A stretch of DNA of 64,000 bases from Sciscionella marina DSM 45152 (GTDB lineage: Bacteria; Actinomycetota; Actinomycetes; Mycobacteriales; Pseudonocardiaceae). The notes under the pieces are model-generated. The model did not search any database, was not told where the DNA came from, and worked only from the letters and a program-made list of their open reading frames with translations. This document shows, piece after piece, positions 26,609-36,713 of this stretch. The stretch's first letter is position 1. Each line of letters opens with the position of its first letter. The DNA is taken from NCBI RefSeq assembly GCF_000379465.1, contig NZ_KB905389.1, forward strand, positions 51,049-115,048. The letters are read 5' to 3'. Both the position numbers and the translations under genes were made by a program.

Positions 26609-27010
26609 TCAGACCAGCAGATCCTCACGACCGTCATTGCGCAGGTTTTCGATGTATACGGGATAGAGCTTCTTGGCCATCGGAGCAAGCTTCAACAGGT
26701 CCGCGACGTTGCCGTCGACGGTGATCCGTCCCCTCGCCATGGCAAATGGCAGATTGACCTTGCCCTGCCAGTAGGCGTTGGCGGTCTCGCCTTTCATCGA
26801 CATCGTCGCGCCCGGACTGGAGCTCTCGGCGTCCTGGTGAACGCGCTGCCCCACCATGTCGACGATCAGGACGGAATCCGGCTCCGTGAATGCGAACTTG
26901 AGTACGAGTCCCGTATCGGCCAATTTCGGGCCGATCTCCTCGTCTTTGAACGCTGTTTCGAAGATGCCGCCGATGTAACGACGCACCTCTTCATCATCGC
27001 TGAACGACAC
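26609..27010 (-). CDS. SCP2 sterol-binding domain protein
   Basis: About 133 residues with an SCP2-like lipid-binding fold: VLKFAFTEPDSVLIVDM, a central GATMSMKGETANAYWQGKVN and the family segment MARGRITVDGNVADLLKLAPMAKKLYPVY. GTG 27010 follows GGAGGG; a GTG at 27022 is in frame but overlaps that site. It is the first gene of the synthetase/P450/kinase unit, and AT-rich operator-like DNA precedes it. It probably carries or presents a hydrophobic acyl-CoA or sterol-like substrate. Confidence 0.85.
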   Translation of the reverse strand: MSFSDDEEVRRYIGGIFETAFKDEEIGPKLADTGLVLKFAFTEPDSVLIVDMVGQRVHQDAESSSPGATMSMKGETANAYWQGKVNLPFAMARGRITVDGNVADLLKLAPMAKKLYPVYIENLRNDGREDLLV

Positions 27011-27022
27011 AATGCCCTCCAC

Positions 27023-27637
27023 GTCTCTGTGGCATCAGTGGATCGTCTCGGACCGATCCGGATCGCTGCGATGTTAGCTGATTTTTAATTCCTATTCAAT
27101 CCAGTGCGGTATCGCCTGCGGAGAGGTGGGCGGCACCCTGGCGGCCAGTGCCGATCCCGCCCCCTCCTGCCGCACGTCGGAATGGCTCCCGAGCAACTTC
27201 TTTCGCCTTGTTCGCCATGCCGGTCGAGCACCGGCCCGTACACGCTGGAAAACCCACGACCCCAAGCGGATCCGCCGGTCTCATTCAGCCGCCCGGTCAG
27301 CCACGGTTCTTCGCACAGCCGGCCCCAGCGGCCTCGTGCCTCGCGGAGAAAAGCCAAGCCGCCTGAGCGGCGGCCCTGCTCCGAGGTCTCGCCCGACCGC
27401 CCTCTCCGGACAGCAGCCACCGTGCGATTCTGGGCAGCCGAAGCCGAAACGCCCCGCGATGCCCGGTGATCGCATCGGTCATCGGGTGGACACGGACAAA
27501 ACTCGCGCCGACCAGATCCTCGGCGAGGCTCTGATCACGACCAGAAAATCCCTGCCTGCAGACCGACGCTGCGCCGTCGATCCGTCCGACGGGCTGATCG
27601 AGCCGGACAATGTCGCGGGGCTCGGAAAGCGACATAC
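27023..27637. other. Intergenic gap with AT-rich operator-like segment
   Basis: About 615 bases without a supported gene; open frames on both strands look non-coding. The segment 27081-27100 is AT-rich; its reverse strand reads ATTGAATAGGAATTAAAAAT, which shares TTGAATA...TTAAA with the 20440 operator and may serve the SCP2 operon. No clear terminator for the mce operon was found here. Confidence 0.5.
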
Positions 27638-27871
27638 TCACCTTCCGATGCCCATCGCGTCCAGGATGACCGTCTGCGCGGCGAACGCCGCGAACACGAC
27701 CGCCATCACATAGCAGCTCATCGCGCCACGTCTGGCTACCCGCACACGCTTCCCACGCTCGGGCGCGTGCTCGGCTCCCGGCCAGACGAGGCCGGCCACC
27801 CGTCTACGGCCCCATCGCCCGACCAGGAACAAAGCCATAGCAAAGGCGAGAAACAGCGCCGCCGTTCCCAT
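27638..27871 (-). CDS. Two-helix membrane protein, end of mce operon
   Basis: A 77-residue protein with two membrane segments (LFLAFAMALFLVG near the start and YVMAVVFAAFAAQTVIL near the end) separated by a basic cytoplasmic-type loop rich in Arg. It starts 3 nt after the foldase stop and is the last gene of the Mce operon. I do not recognise the family. Position suggests an accessory subunit of the transporter; this is inference. Confidence 0.7.
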   Translation of the reverse strand: MGTAALFLAFAMALFLVGRWGRRRVAGLVWPGAEHAPERGKRVRVARRGAMSCYVMAVVFAAFAAQTVILDAMGIGR

Positions 27872-27874
27872 TGC

Positions 27875-29263
27875 TCATCGCCCTCCGGGCTGTTCGCCAC
27901 CGATCGGGGAACCCCCACTGGCCGCATCCCCGGGAGGAGCTGTCGGATCGACCGGCCGGTACTCGTCGGCGTAACGGACGTCCGCGTCATCGAGTTTCCC
28001 GGTGAGCCAGGATCGCCATTTGCCCAGCGCACGCTGCATCTGCAAATCCTGCTTCAATTGGTCCTTGACCTTGTCGAACTGCGCCGGTTGCGGCGGTGTG
28101 ATCCCGGTTACCTCGCCGACGTTCCAGCCGTACTTGCTCTGCACAGGCCCGAACACCGTACCCTGACCGGCCGCGAAGGCCGCGCCGCCGAACTTCGCGT
28201 CGAGCTGGTCCTTTGTCACTGCCCCGAGCGCACCGCCCTGCTCGCGGGTGCTGGCGTCTCGGCTCACCTGACGAGCGACAGCGTCGAACGGCTTACCCGA
28301 ACGGATCTGCGAGATGGCGCTATCGGCGCTTGCCTTGTCCTGCACCACAATATTACTGATTTGGCGCTTTTCCGGGGTCGCCAGCTGCGCGCGGCGTTTG
28401 GTGAACGCGGAGCGCACATCCTGGTCGTTCACCGCGGGTACATCAGCGGTCACCTTGTCGAACAGGCGTGACAACGCCAGCCTTCGCTTCAGCTCCTGAA
28501 CGACCGCTTGTTCGTTGGTTCCCTGGTTCCCGAGTGCCGATACGAACTTGCTGTAGGCATCGGGGCCGTCACCGAGCTTCTGTGCGACGAACTTCGACAG
28601 CGTGTCCCTGGCCGTCTTATCGGCCACCTGCAATCCGTTGTCTTTCGCCGCCTTATCGAGGACGAGACTCACGACGTAGGATTTCGCGGCGTCTTTGCGA
28701 AACTGCGCCAGCCGCTTCTGGTCAGCCGGCACTTGGACGCCGTACAACGCGTGCATCGTGTCGACCTGCTTATCAAGCTGGTCCACGGTGATGTCATTGT
28801 CACCGTATTCGAAGGCCACCCCCCGCGGGAGCCAGGTCGGCAGGAACGAGAGAACTCCTTCTCCGGACTCCATCCCGAGCAGCGATTTGCCCGAACGCAG
28901 CCAAAAGAAGCTGCCGCCGAACACGAGAATCACCACCAGCACGACCACTACGGCCACCCTTGTCGAGCGTCGGCTCGACTGCACGAGGCTGGAAAGCTTT
29001 CTACGGATTCCGATCGGCCGACCGGTGGGCTCCGGAGTGCGCTGCTGCGGTTCGGATTCGCCGTCAAGCGCCGCCCGCAGGCGCGCTCTGGCCGATTCCG
29101 CTTTGGACACAGGCTCGTCGATCTGTTCGGTGTACTGCGGTTCCAGCTCCGTAGGCTCGCCCAGCGCCTCGAGCAGTCGTTCGCGCGCACGCCGCGCCTT
29201 CGGCCCGTAATCTTGTTCCCCGGTCTCGCTACGGCGGGGTGCCACATCGGTCTCGAGTTTCAT
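27875..29263 (-). CDS. Membrane-anchored parvulin-type peptidyl-prolyl isomerase (SurA/PrsA-like)
   Basis: A 462-residue protein. Residues 1-95 are polar cytoplasmic sequence; one membrane helix (VAVVVVLVVILVFGGSFFWL, about 103-122) follows. The exported part has a SurA_N-like helical region and a parvulin domain with RQISNIVVQDKASADSAISQ, PFDAVARQVSRD and GGALGAV near residues 300-350. The C-terminal tail is Gly/Pro-rich. It overlaps the RND transporter stop by 4 nt. A foldase encoded within a Mce operon may assist the exported Mce coiled-coil proteins; the role is inferred. Confidence 0.85.
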   Translation of the reverse strand: MKLETDVAPRRSETGEQDYGPKARRARERLLEALGEPTELEPQYTEQIDEPVSKAESARARLRAALDGESEPQQRTPEPTGRPIGIRRKLSSLVQSSRRSTRVAVVVVLVVILVFGGSFFWLRSGKSLLGMESGEGVLSFLPTWLPRGVAFEYGDNDITVDQLDKQVDTMHALYGVQVPADQKRLAQFRKDAAKSYVVSLVLDKAAKDNGLQVADKTARDTLSKFVAQKLGDGPDAYSKFVSALGNQGTNEQAVVQELKRRLALSRLFDKVTADVPAVNDQDVRSAFTKRRAQLATPEKRQISNIVVQDKASADSAISQIRSGKPFDAVARQVSRDASTREQGGALGAVTKDQLDAKFGGAAFAAGQGTVFGPVQSKYGWNVGEVTGITPPQPAQFDKVKDQLKQDLQMQRALGKWRSWLTGKLDDADVRYADEYRPVDPTAPPGDAASGGSPIGGEQPGGR

Positions 29264-31563
29264 GACTGCGCTCCAACCACGGCTAGTCGTCCTGTTTCGT
29301 TGCCTGCCTTTCCGCCTGGGATTCGTGGGTTAGGTCTGACCCGGGTGGCCGCCACGACGCAACTCGCCGAGATCAGGGCCAGCACGACCGAGCCCGCGAG
29401 CAGGGCTCCGAACTGCGCGATCGCCGCAAGCCCGGAGACGAGCAGCACGGCGTAGCCGACAGCCGAGCTGGTCGCCGCGAGTAGCACCGAGCGGTACAGC
29501 CCTGCGCTTCGGGATCGTCTCGCCTCGGCGAGCAGCACGGTGAACTCACACCCCACCGTCGCGGTCAGCGACCCGAGGCAGACAGTGATCGGACTCAGAG
29601 GGATACCGAACAACCACAACAGAAACAGCCCGCTTCCAGTGGCTAACGCCGCCGCGAGAACGGCACGGCCGGCGTCGGCCCGTCGGCGCAGCCCAATCGA
29701 GAGCACTGCGCCCGCGGCGAGGATTCCGGCTATATTGCCAAATACGCGCTCCTTCGAGAGCAGTTGATTGCCGTGCACCGCGACCATCGGGAGCCCGCTG
29801 AGCTGAACGTGGTATCCCTTCGGCGGGGGCGGCAAGGATGCGCGCAGATCATCCCGAAGCCCCTGCAACGTACCGAGGTCATCAAGCTTGACCCCGAAAC
29901 TGAGCAACGCGACCTTGTTGTCACTGCGGAAGATCGATCCGGTCAGATAGGACGGCAGCAGCCGGACACCTGCCTGGATCTGCTCCGCCGAGGGATTCGC
30001 CCCGAGAAACGGGAGCAAGGTGGGTGGGGACACGACGGTGTGGAGCTGGTCACCGTGTTTCGCGATGGCGACGTCCTGGGCGCGCTGCGCCCACCCGACC
30101 GCCTCCGGGGACAATACGTCCGGTCCGCGCAACACGACATCGAGCTCACCCGATGAACCGATCGTCGACTCTACCGAACGCGCCTGATTCATCTCGGGCA
30201 GACCGGCGGCGAGCTTGTCCACGCTGGCTTCGACACCAAGTCCGGGCAGCAGCGCCCAACCGGCCACCGCGGCTACTCCGAGAAGCGCCAACGGTCCCCA
30301 TCTGGCGAGGTAACCGCGCTGCCGCTCGATCCGCCACTCGGCAACCGGCGCCGGTTCGACGGGCAGCAGCCGGTAAAGAACCATCCCGCTGAGCGCGGCC
30401 AGCAGCACGCCGATCGCCATCGAGAGACCAAGATCCTGCACGAACGGCAAGGGCGTGAACAGCAGCGTGGCGAAACTTGCCGAGGTACCGGCCACAACGG
30501 CCAAGACCAGCCGTTTGCTGGCCCGCTGCGCGAAATAGGTCGGATAATAGCTGCCGATACCAAGCAGGGCGGGTAAGAACGCGGCTACTCCGAGCGAGAC
30601 CGGTTTATCGAGCCAGCCGAACACGGCCAGTGTCAGGCCGACGGCTATCACGGTGCTGCACACCGGGAGCAACCTGCGTCGCCACCGCGTCCAGGGGATC
30701 AGCAGAAAACACGCCCCTACCGCGATGATCGCGGCGGTGCCCAGCAGGGGGATCTCGGAGCGGACCTTGTCTCCGAGTGCGGAGATCAGCGCCGGAACAC
30801 CGGACACGTGGACGTCCGCCGCGTCGAGCTTCGCATCCGCGACGGCCTGGCGGACCTGTGCGACAAGCCGGTGCGCGGCCGCCTCATCAAGCCCTTGACG
30901 CGGCCGGACGAGCACGGCGACCGAGTCCCTGTTCGGGATGATGAACCGCCACTGAGGTTTCGGGCTGCCCCCGGCGCCGTAGACGGCTGCCTTGACGAAA
31001 TTCGCGTTGTGCAAGGTCGGCAAGCCGGAGGGCAACGCCTGCACGAGCAACTTGCCGTATCTGGCGTCGAACTGCGCGGCTGCGGCCTCGCCCGCCTCCT
31101 TCGCACCTGCCTCGCCGAGGCCGTGTTGCTTGGCCGCGCTTATCGCCTGGTCGCGGATGCCGTCCCGGCGTCCGGTCAGCTCCGCGAGCAAGTCCTGGGT
31201 CTGGCCGGCGATCTGGTTCAACGTCGTGCCCGGCCCGTATACGACAGCGGAGTCGGGCAGCTTCGAGAGCTTGCCCTCTAGCCGCACGAGGGGCATCAGG
31301 TGCTGCCCGTCGAGTTGCTGATCAGGCTTGCGCCCGTGGACCAGCACGACGATCGGGTCGGCGCCGAACGAGCGGGCGAGTTCGTCGGTCTGGCGCAGCA
31401 CGCTGTCGTTGTTGGGCAGGAACGAGTCCAGGTCGGTACGAACCTGCAGCTGCGCCAGCCCCCCGGCGAGGAATCCCGCCAGCACCAGCCCGCCCAGCAG
31501 CGAAAGCCATACGCGCCGCGGGGCAAGTCTGGCCCGCATCCGAGACAGCCTTTGGCCGAACAT
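29260..31563 (-). CDS. RND/MMPL-family transporter
   Basis: A 767-residue membrane protein with two RND halves. A first helix near residue 18 is followed by a large exported domain (LDSFLPNNDSVLRQTDELARSFG near 50), about five helices around 270-420, a second exported domain and five more helices toward the C-terminus. The segment VCLGSLTATVGCEFTVLL lies in the last helix bundle. MMPL proteins move lipids or hydrophobic compounds by proton motive force. It follows directly after the last mce gene, replacing the usual Mce-associated proteins. Substrate may match that of the Mce importer, but direction is not known. Confidence 0.88.
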   Translation of the reverse strand: MFGQRLSRMRARLAPRRVWLSLLGGLVLAGFLAGGLAQLQVRTDLDSFLPNNDSVLRQTDELARSFGADPIVVLVHGRKPDQQLDGQHLMPLVRLEGKLSKLPDSAVVYGPGTTLNQIAGQTQDLLAELTGRRDGIRDQAISAAKQHGLGEAGAKEAGEAAAAQFDARYGKLLVQALPSGLPTLHNANFVKAAVYGAGGSPKPQWRFIIPNRDSVAVLVRPRQGLDEAAAHRLVAQVRQAVADAKLDAADVHVSGVPALISALGDKVRSEIPLLGTAAIIAVGACFLLIPWTRWRRRLLPVCSTVIAVGLTLAVFGWLDKPVSLGVAAFLPALLGIGSYYPTYFAQRASKRLVLAVVAGTSASFATLLFTPLPFVQDLGLSMAIGVLLAALSGMVLYRLLPVEPAPVAEWRIERQRGYLARWGPLALLGVAAVAGWALLPGLGVEASVDKLAAGLPEMNQARSVESTIGSSGELDVVLRGPDVLSPEAVGWAQRAQDVAIAKHGDQLHTVVSPPTLLPFLGANPSAEQIQAGVRLLPSYLTGSIFRSDNKVALLSFGVKLDDLGTLQGLRDDLRASLPPPPKGYHVQLSGLPMVAVHGNQLLSKERVFGNIAGILAAGAVLSIGLRRRADAGRAVLAAALATGSGLFLLWLFGIPLSPITVCLGSLTATVGCEFTVLLAEARRSRSAGLYRSVLLAATSSAVGYAVLLVSGLAAIAQFGALLAGSVVLALISASCVVAATRVRPNPRIPGGKAGNETGRLAVVGAQS

Positions 31564-32853
31564 CTACTTTCCCTCTTGTTTGATGTGCGGGTATTTCCCG
31601 GTGAACGGCGCCGGATCCACAGCCGAACCGGGCCCCGGATAGGGATTGTTCCGGTTGAACAGCGGAAGCTGCGTCGTCAACGGCAGTCCGGGGGCGCTCT
31701 TCTCATTCGCGATCAGCCCCACCTTCAGCACCCCGCTGTCGGTGTTGAGCGACTGGCCGAAATTCGTGAAGAAGGCGGTCAGGTCATGCGCGTACGGGCG
31801 CAGGTAGGAAAGCATCGGATTCACATCGCGCAGGGCCACGTCCACATGCGGGATCGCTGCGGACACGTCCTTCGAGACGGCTGGCACCCTGTCCAGCGTT
31901 CCCGGTGCCCTGTCGAGGGTCCGGTCCAGGGAGGGCAGGAGTCCGCGCAGATCGGAGGCTGTCGCCGGGAGTTGCCGCAGTGCCGCACTGACTTGTGGCG
32001 CCGATCGCTTCAGATTCGTGGCAACCGGAGCAAGCGAATCGGAAAGCGAACCGAGCCCCGAGGTCGCACGGCGCGCGCTGTCGAGCACCCCTGGCAGCTT
32101 GCGCAGCGTCGTCCGGATATCATCCTGCCCGTTGGCCGTCACCTTGCTGATCTGGTCGGCGTCCGAGACGAGCTTCGCGATCTGTCCCTGCTTGTTGTCC
32201 AGCGCGGCGACCAGCGTGGCGGCATCCCCGGTCAGCTTGCGCAGGTCGCCGGACTGGCCTGCCAGCGCGTCTAGCGCGCCCCGGCCCTCCCGCGACATAT
32301 CGCCGACACCGGCCATCGCCGCGGAGAGGCTGTCCTGGCTGTTCGACGTGGCCTTTCCAAGAGACCGGACCGAGCTGGCCAATGCCTGCCGTGTCGGGCG
32401 GTCGAGACTATTGAGCACATCGTTGAGTTCGACAGCCGGTTGTCCAGACCCGTCGGGAAGCAAAGTTCCGTTGCGCAGTGGTGCACCGGCACCGTCGTGT
32501 ACCTCGACGAAGCTTTCTTCCAACAGAGTCTTGTACCGCACGCGGACGGTCGCCCCCTCGTGCAGCGGGCGCGGACCGGCATCGAGCTGCATGGTCACTC
32601 GCGCCTGCCCGCCGTCCGGCTCGATGGACACGACCTTGCCGATCCCTACCCCGGCCGCCATGACCTCCGAATTCTCCACCAGGTTGGAGACGTGCGGGAT
32701 GTCCACCGAGATGCGGTAACCCTCACTGGTCACCAGTGGTATCCGGCCACCAGAACCAACCCACAGATAACCGAAGAACGCCAGACATGCCGCCGCGAAA
32801 GCGAGAACCATCCCGAGCCGGATGTGGACCATCGTGGAATGTTTGATCTTCAT
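31564..32853 (-). CDS. MCE-family protein, sixth of six
   Basis: A 429-residue Mce protein: short cytoplasmic start, a signal-anchor helix (MVLAFAAACLAFFGYLWVG), MlaD/Mce domain at about 40-120 (VENSEVMAAGVGIGKVVSI), then a long helical stretch of repeated LP/LD/SL heptads and a C-terminal tail ending in PHIKQEGK. Mce proteins assemble as a hetero-oligomeric tube that conducts lipids to the YrbE permease. ATG 32853 is favoured over an upstream extension because it lies just after the neighbouring stop at 32861. Confidence 0.93.
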   Translation of the reverse strand: MKIKHSTMVHIRLGMVLAFAAACLAFFGYLWVGSGGRIPLVTSEGYRISVDIPHVSNLVENSEVMAAGVGIGKVVSIEPDGGQARVTMQLDAGPRPLHEGATVRVRYKTLLEESFVEVHDGAGAPLRNGTLLPDGSGQPAVELNDVLNSLDRPTRQALASSVRSLGKATSNSQDSLSAAMAGVGDMSREGRGALDALAGQSGDLRKLTGDAATLVAALDNKQGQIAKLVSDADQISKVTANGQDDIRTTLRKLPGVLDSARRATSGLGSLSDSLAPVATNLKRSAPQVSAALRQLPATASDLRGLLPSLDRTLDRAPGTLDRVPAVSKDVSAAIPHVDVALRDVNPMLSYLRPYAHDLTAFFTNFGQSLNTDSGVLKVGLIANEKSAPGLPLTTQLPLFNRNNPYPGPGSAVDPAPFTGKYPHIKQEGK

Positions 32854-32860
32854 GCGGCCC

Positions 32861-34117
32861 TCACTTCGCCGGTTTCCCGAGCGTGCGCAACAGCGGAATG
32901 GTGTCCGGACCGACCTGCCCGATACCACGGAGCGTGCCGCCGTCCCCGTCGGTGACGCTGGTGGCCGATCCGGTGTTGTAGACGAAGGCCTGCAAGTCCT
33001 GCAGATACGGCACCAGCGAACCAGTGACGGGGTCGAGCCGCGAGCTGATCTGTTGGAGGTCGGGGAGCGCGGCGTTCACGTCACCGACGACCGGCCTGAG
33101 ATCGGACACGACCGGCTCTGCCTGTTGCACAACGGGTTTCGCCTTGTCGGCGACGGATCCGAGTCGATCGGCAGTATCCGAAAGCCCGGCAAGCGCACCG
33201 GGTAGTTTGCCCGACGCGCGCCGGACGTCGTCCAGCGTCGGGTTCAGCTGACCGGTCAGCTCCTGCACCACCTGTGTGGCCTGATGCAGCTGGTCGGTGA
33301 AATCGGGGAGACGGCGCAGGGTGGAGTCGAGCGGACCCCCCTTGTCGGCGACCGTCCGCAGGGTCTGCTGGAGGTTGCCTGCCAGATCGGAGAGCCGCTG
33401 GTCATTGCCCCCGACCGCCTGCGAGATCGTGGCCAGTTCACTGACCAGCGCCGCGATCTCCTGCTTGCGCGTTCGAAGAGAGGACATCACCGGTTGCAAA
33501 TCCCGGACCACCTTGTCGGTCGCGCTCAGGCCACCGGGCAGGTGACGGGGCGCGTCGGCCAGCGCCGTGTCCGACTCGTTGATCAGCGCGCCGAGCGCCG
33601 TTCTCGTGCCCCGATCCAGGTGCTGGGTCACCTTGTCGATCGTCACCGGACTCCGCGTATTGCCCAACGGCAGTGTCGCTCCCTGAGCCAGCGGCTTCCC
33701 GTGCTGGGCGTCGCCTGGGTTCACTTCCACGTACATCTCGTTGAGCGGGCTCTTGGGGCGCAACACCAGCGCCGCGTTCGAGTACACCCGGTACTTCGGG
33801 TCGATACCGAGTTCGACGTCGGCGGTGCCGTCCTTGGCGACACTGGCCGCCTGGATGGCACCGACCGTGACACCGGCAATCCGGACTTCCTGCCCCTGTC
33901 CCGCCGCGACACCCTGTGCATCAGAGAACTTGGCGTGGAAGACGAACCGGTTCGTCCACGGCCACGCGGTCAGTCCGGAGCCCTGGTGGCCGAGAATGAT
34001 CCCACCGGCAACCCCGGCGAGCAGGAGCAGCACGACGAACATCGCGACATTGCGGCCGAGTTTCGGCTCGGTACGGATGCGCTGCCAGTACTTGCGCAGC
34101 TTGGCGCGCTTACTCAT
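32861..34117 (-). CDS. MCE-family protein, fifth of six
   Basis: A 418-residue Mce protein with a signal-anchor helix at about 24-43 (VAMFVVLLLLAGVAGGIILG), a Mce domain with GVAAGQGQEVRIAGVTVGAI, and a long coiled-coil-like region. In mycobacterial operons the fifth protein is usually a lipoprotein, but no lipobox Cys is visible here. It overlaps the preceding mce gene by 4 nt. Confidence 0.93.
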   Translation of the reverse strand: MSKRAKLRKYWQRIRTEPKLGRNVAMFVVLLLLAGVAGGIILGHQGSGLTAWPWTNRFVFHAKFSDAQGVAAGQGQEVRIAGVTVGAIQAASVAKDGTADVELGIDPKYRVYSNAALVLRPKSPLNEMYVEVNPGDAQHGKPLAQGATLPLGNTRSPVTIDKVTQHLDRGTRTALGALINESDTALADAPRHLPGGLSATDKVVRDLQPVMSSLRTRKQEIAALVSELATISQAVGGNDQRLSDLAGNLQQTLRTVADKGGPLDSTLRRLPDFTDQLHQATQVVQELTGQLNPTLDDVRRASGKLPGALAGLSDTADRLGSVADKAKPVVQQAEPVVSDLRPVVGDVNAALPDLQQISSRLDPVTGSLVPYLQDLQAFVYNTGSATSVTDGDGGTLRGIGQVGPDTIPLLRTLGKPAK

Positions 34118-35427
34118 CGATCGCCCTTCTCACTGATACCCGTCAGATGTCCGAGCAGTTGTTCGAGGCTGATCGGCAGGCCGCTGACCGTTCCCGCGCT
34201 GACCCCGATGCCGAATCCGATCGTGGCGCCGTTCTTGTCAGTGACGGAGGCGAGCCGGTCCATCCCGGCGACCGTGTAGGCCAGCTGCTTGTACAACGGC
34301 TGATTCCCGCCGCTGTTCTTGTAGTGACCGGTGCCGTGATACGGCGAGAGCACCGTCTTCGTGACAGGACCGTTCAACCGGTCGAGCACCGGTCCACGCA
34401 AGTCGTCGAGCACCGGCGAAAGCTGCTTCGCGGTCGGGGTCAGCTGGTCGACAAGGGGGCGGGCATTGGTCAGCAGATTCTTGAGATCACCGACCACCGG
34501 GCGTGCCTTGGTCAGGGCGGGGTCGAGATGGGCGAGCGTGGTGTTCAGCTCCCGCACTGCTGGACGCGCGGGCCCCGCGGTTTCGCGCAATTTGACCAGG
34601 GAATCCTTCAGCTCCGCCAGCCCGGAATCGGTCGAATCGAGTGTGGCGGGCAGCTTGTGCAGAGTGCCGGCGAGATCCTGCGAACGGTTTCCGAGCACGG
34701 TCCCGGTGCGGTCCAGATCGGCCGTGATCGAGTCGAGCTGCCCCTGCTGTCTGGTCAGCGCCGCCCCCGTCTGCTCGAGCCCGTCGACCAGATTGGGAAG
34801 ATCGTTACCTGGACGGTTCCCTTGCACCGCAGTGAACACCGGTCCCGCGTCGGTAAGAGTGCTGTGCGCGTCCGCGAGCAAATCCTGCAGCGCCTTGCGC
34901 CCACGGCCATCCAAGGTCTCGGCTCCATTTCGGACCGTTCCCTGCAATGATCGCAGCGTATCGGGCTGAAGTGTCCTGGTGATCTTGTCCATCTCGACCG
35001 GGACTGTGGTCCGTGTCCGCGGAATCCCGGCAGCCGAGCGTCCCGGGGGTCCGCCGGGGACCAGGTCGATGTAGTAGTTGCCGCCCAGCAGCGTGGTCGG
35101 CCGGATTCTCGCCGACGGTCGGCTGCGGAGCTTATCGGGGATATCGTCACCGACGCGCATCGTGACCATCGCCGGACCGGAGCGATCCCGGTCCACGGCC
35201 GTGACGGTACCGACGTCGATCCCGGACATCTTGACCTGGCTGCCGTACGGAACGATGCCGTAGTCCTGACTGAACCGCGCCGTGATCGTGGGCTCACCGC
35301 TGAACGCGACCTCCAGCTGTTGCTTGTAGAAGATCAGCACGCCGATCGCGGCAGTAACCGTGATCAGCACCAAGCCCAGGGTCAGCGGCCGGATCCCCCG
35401 CGAATTGCGCAAACCGATACGTGCCAT
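34114..35427 (-). CDS. MCE-family protein, fourth of six
   Basis: A 437-residue Mce protein. Helix at about 12-34 (LGLVLITVTAAIGVLIFY), Mce domain with IVPYGSQVKMSGIDVGTVTAV, and SARIRPTTLLGGNYYIDLVPGG marking the end of the beta-barrel. The C-terminus is helical with a polar tail. ATG 35427 shares one base with the upstream stop (TGATG); a 52-codon upstream extension overlaps that gene and is rejected. Confidence 0.93.
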   Translation of the reverse strand: MARIGLRNSRGIRPLTLGLVLITVTAAIGVLIFYKQQLEVAFSGEPTITARFSQDYGIVPYGSQVKMSGIDVGTVTAVDRDRSGPAMVTMRVGDDIPDKLRSRPSARIRPTTLLGGNYYIDLVPGGPPGRSAAGIPRTRTTVPVEMDKITRTLQPDTLRSLQGTVRNGAETLDGRGRKALQDLLADAHSTLTDAGPVFTAVQGNRPGNDLPNLVDGLEQTGAALTRQQGQLDSITADLDRTGTVLGNRSQDLAGTLHKLPATLDSTDSGLAELKDSLVKLRETAGPARPAVRELNTTLAHLDPALTKARPVVGDLKNLLTNARPLVDQLTPTAKQLSPVLDDLRGPVLDRLNGPVTKTVLSPYHGTGHYKNSGGNQPLYKQLAYTVAGMDRLASVTDKNGATIGFGIGVSAGTVSGLPISLEQLLGHLTGISEKGDR

Positions 35428-36713
35428 CACTTTCCGCCGTTCTGCCCAAGCAGGCTGGTCTTGCGGTCCTTGATCGCCTGTCCAGGGGCCGGGTAGGGAT
35501 TCCGTGACACGGTCGGATCCTTGAGGCCTGGGACCAGTCCGGTCAGCAACTCGGTGCTCGGAAAGATGAAGAACCGTGCCCAATGTCCGGAGTCATCCCC
35601 GTCGCTGAGCGCACGCGTCACGTAGGTGAAGAAGTCCGCGATCTCCGGGGAGTAGGCGCGCAACGTCGCGACCGGATCGGCGGCCGTGTTCACGGTCTTG
35701 GTGAGTTTCGGCGCCAACGGCCGGGCATCCCGCATGACACCGGTCAGATCGCGGACGGCCGGATCTGCCTTGGTGGCCACGGGCGGCACCTTGTTCAGCG
35801 GCCGGACCCCTTCCCGCAACACGCCGCGGACATCGGGAGTCGCTTTGCCGAGTGCCTCCGCCCCACTGCGCAACTGCGTCATCGCGGAGCCGGTATCGGC
35901 GAGCGGAGGGTTCAGCTTGCGCAGCGCGGTCCGTGCCTCGGTCAGCGTGCCCGGCACCTTTCGCAGCGTTGCGGACAACGGCGCCCCGCCGTCGGTCGCG
36001 GCGGCGTCGAGCGTGGTATCGAGCTGCCGGACCAGACCGGCGAGTTGTTGCTGGCGTCCCTGAAAGCGCCCGGCGAACGCATCCACCGCACGCAGCATTC
36101 TTGCCGTTCCCGCTCCGCCACGTGACGAGAGCGCCCGTGAGATCGTACCGACATCCGGCAGCTCGTCGGGGAGGGCTCCGACCGTGTCGTGCAGATCCTT
36201 CGCGTGTCCGGCCAGCCCACGTCCGGTCTGGCGAATCGTCGAGCCGAGTGCGTCACGAGTCGGTTTGTCCAGGACGGCAAGCAGGTCGGTGACATCCTGT
36301 GCCCCGGTCGTATCCGCAGGTCCGAGCAACTGCCCCGGACGGAGCGCGCCGGCGTCCGGTGTTCCGGGATTCAGGTTCACGAACTTGAGGCCGAGGGCCG
36401 AGCGCGCGCCCACCGATGCCGCCGTCGCATTGGCGTTGCGGTAGATCTTGTCGGTACTGCTCAGGTTGAGATCCGCTATCGCCACACCGCGCACCAGGCG
36501 GATATCGCCGACCTGGCCGACGCGGACACTTGCGATCCTGACGTCATCGCCCGGCCGCAGCGAACCGACGTCGCTGAAGGCCGCGCGCACCGTCAGTCTT
36601 GTCGTTCCCGGGATCCCGTGTTGGGCGGAGACTGCGAATATCGCCGCGGCGGCGAACACAGCAGCGACAACGCCACCGATGACCACTGACTTGGTCCGCT
36701 TGCGTGCTGCCAT
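35427..36713 (-). CDS. MCE-family protein, third of six
   Basis: A 428-residue Mce protein. Anchor helix at about 10-28 (VVIGGVVAAVFAAAAIFAVS), Mce domain (SLRPGDDVRIASVRVGQVGDI), then alternating short helical repeats with RTALRKLNPPL-type heptads and a C-terminal PYPAPGQAIK tail. Coupled to neighbours by one shared base at each end. Confidence 0.93.
   Translation of the reverse strand: MAARKRTKSVVIGGVVAAVFAAAAIFAVSAQHGIPGTTRLTVRAAFSDVGSLRPGDDVRIASVRVGQVGDIRLVRGVAIADLNLSSTDKIYRNANATAASVGARSALGLKFVNLNPGTPDAGALRPGQLLGPADTTGAQDVTDLLAVLDKPTRDALGSTIRQTGRGLAGHAKDLHDTVGALPDELPDVGTISRALSSRGGAGTARMLRAVDAFAGRFQGRQQQLAGLVRQLDTTLDAAATDGGAPLSATLRKVPGTLTEARTALRKLNPPLADTGSAMTQLRSGAEALGKATPDVRGVLREGVRPLNKVPPVATKADPAVRDLTGVMRDARPLAPKLTKTVNTAADPVATLRAYSPEIADFFTYVTRALSDGDDSGHWARFFIFPSTELLTGLVPGLKDPTVSRNPYPAPGQAIKDRKTSLLGQNGGK

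Noticed and set aside
27085..27420. Minus-strand open frame in the 27 kb gap
   Set aside because: Arg/Gly-rich with no motif, no ribosome-binding site and overlapping alternatives in other frames.
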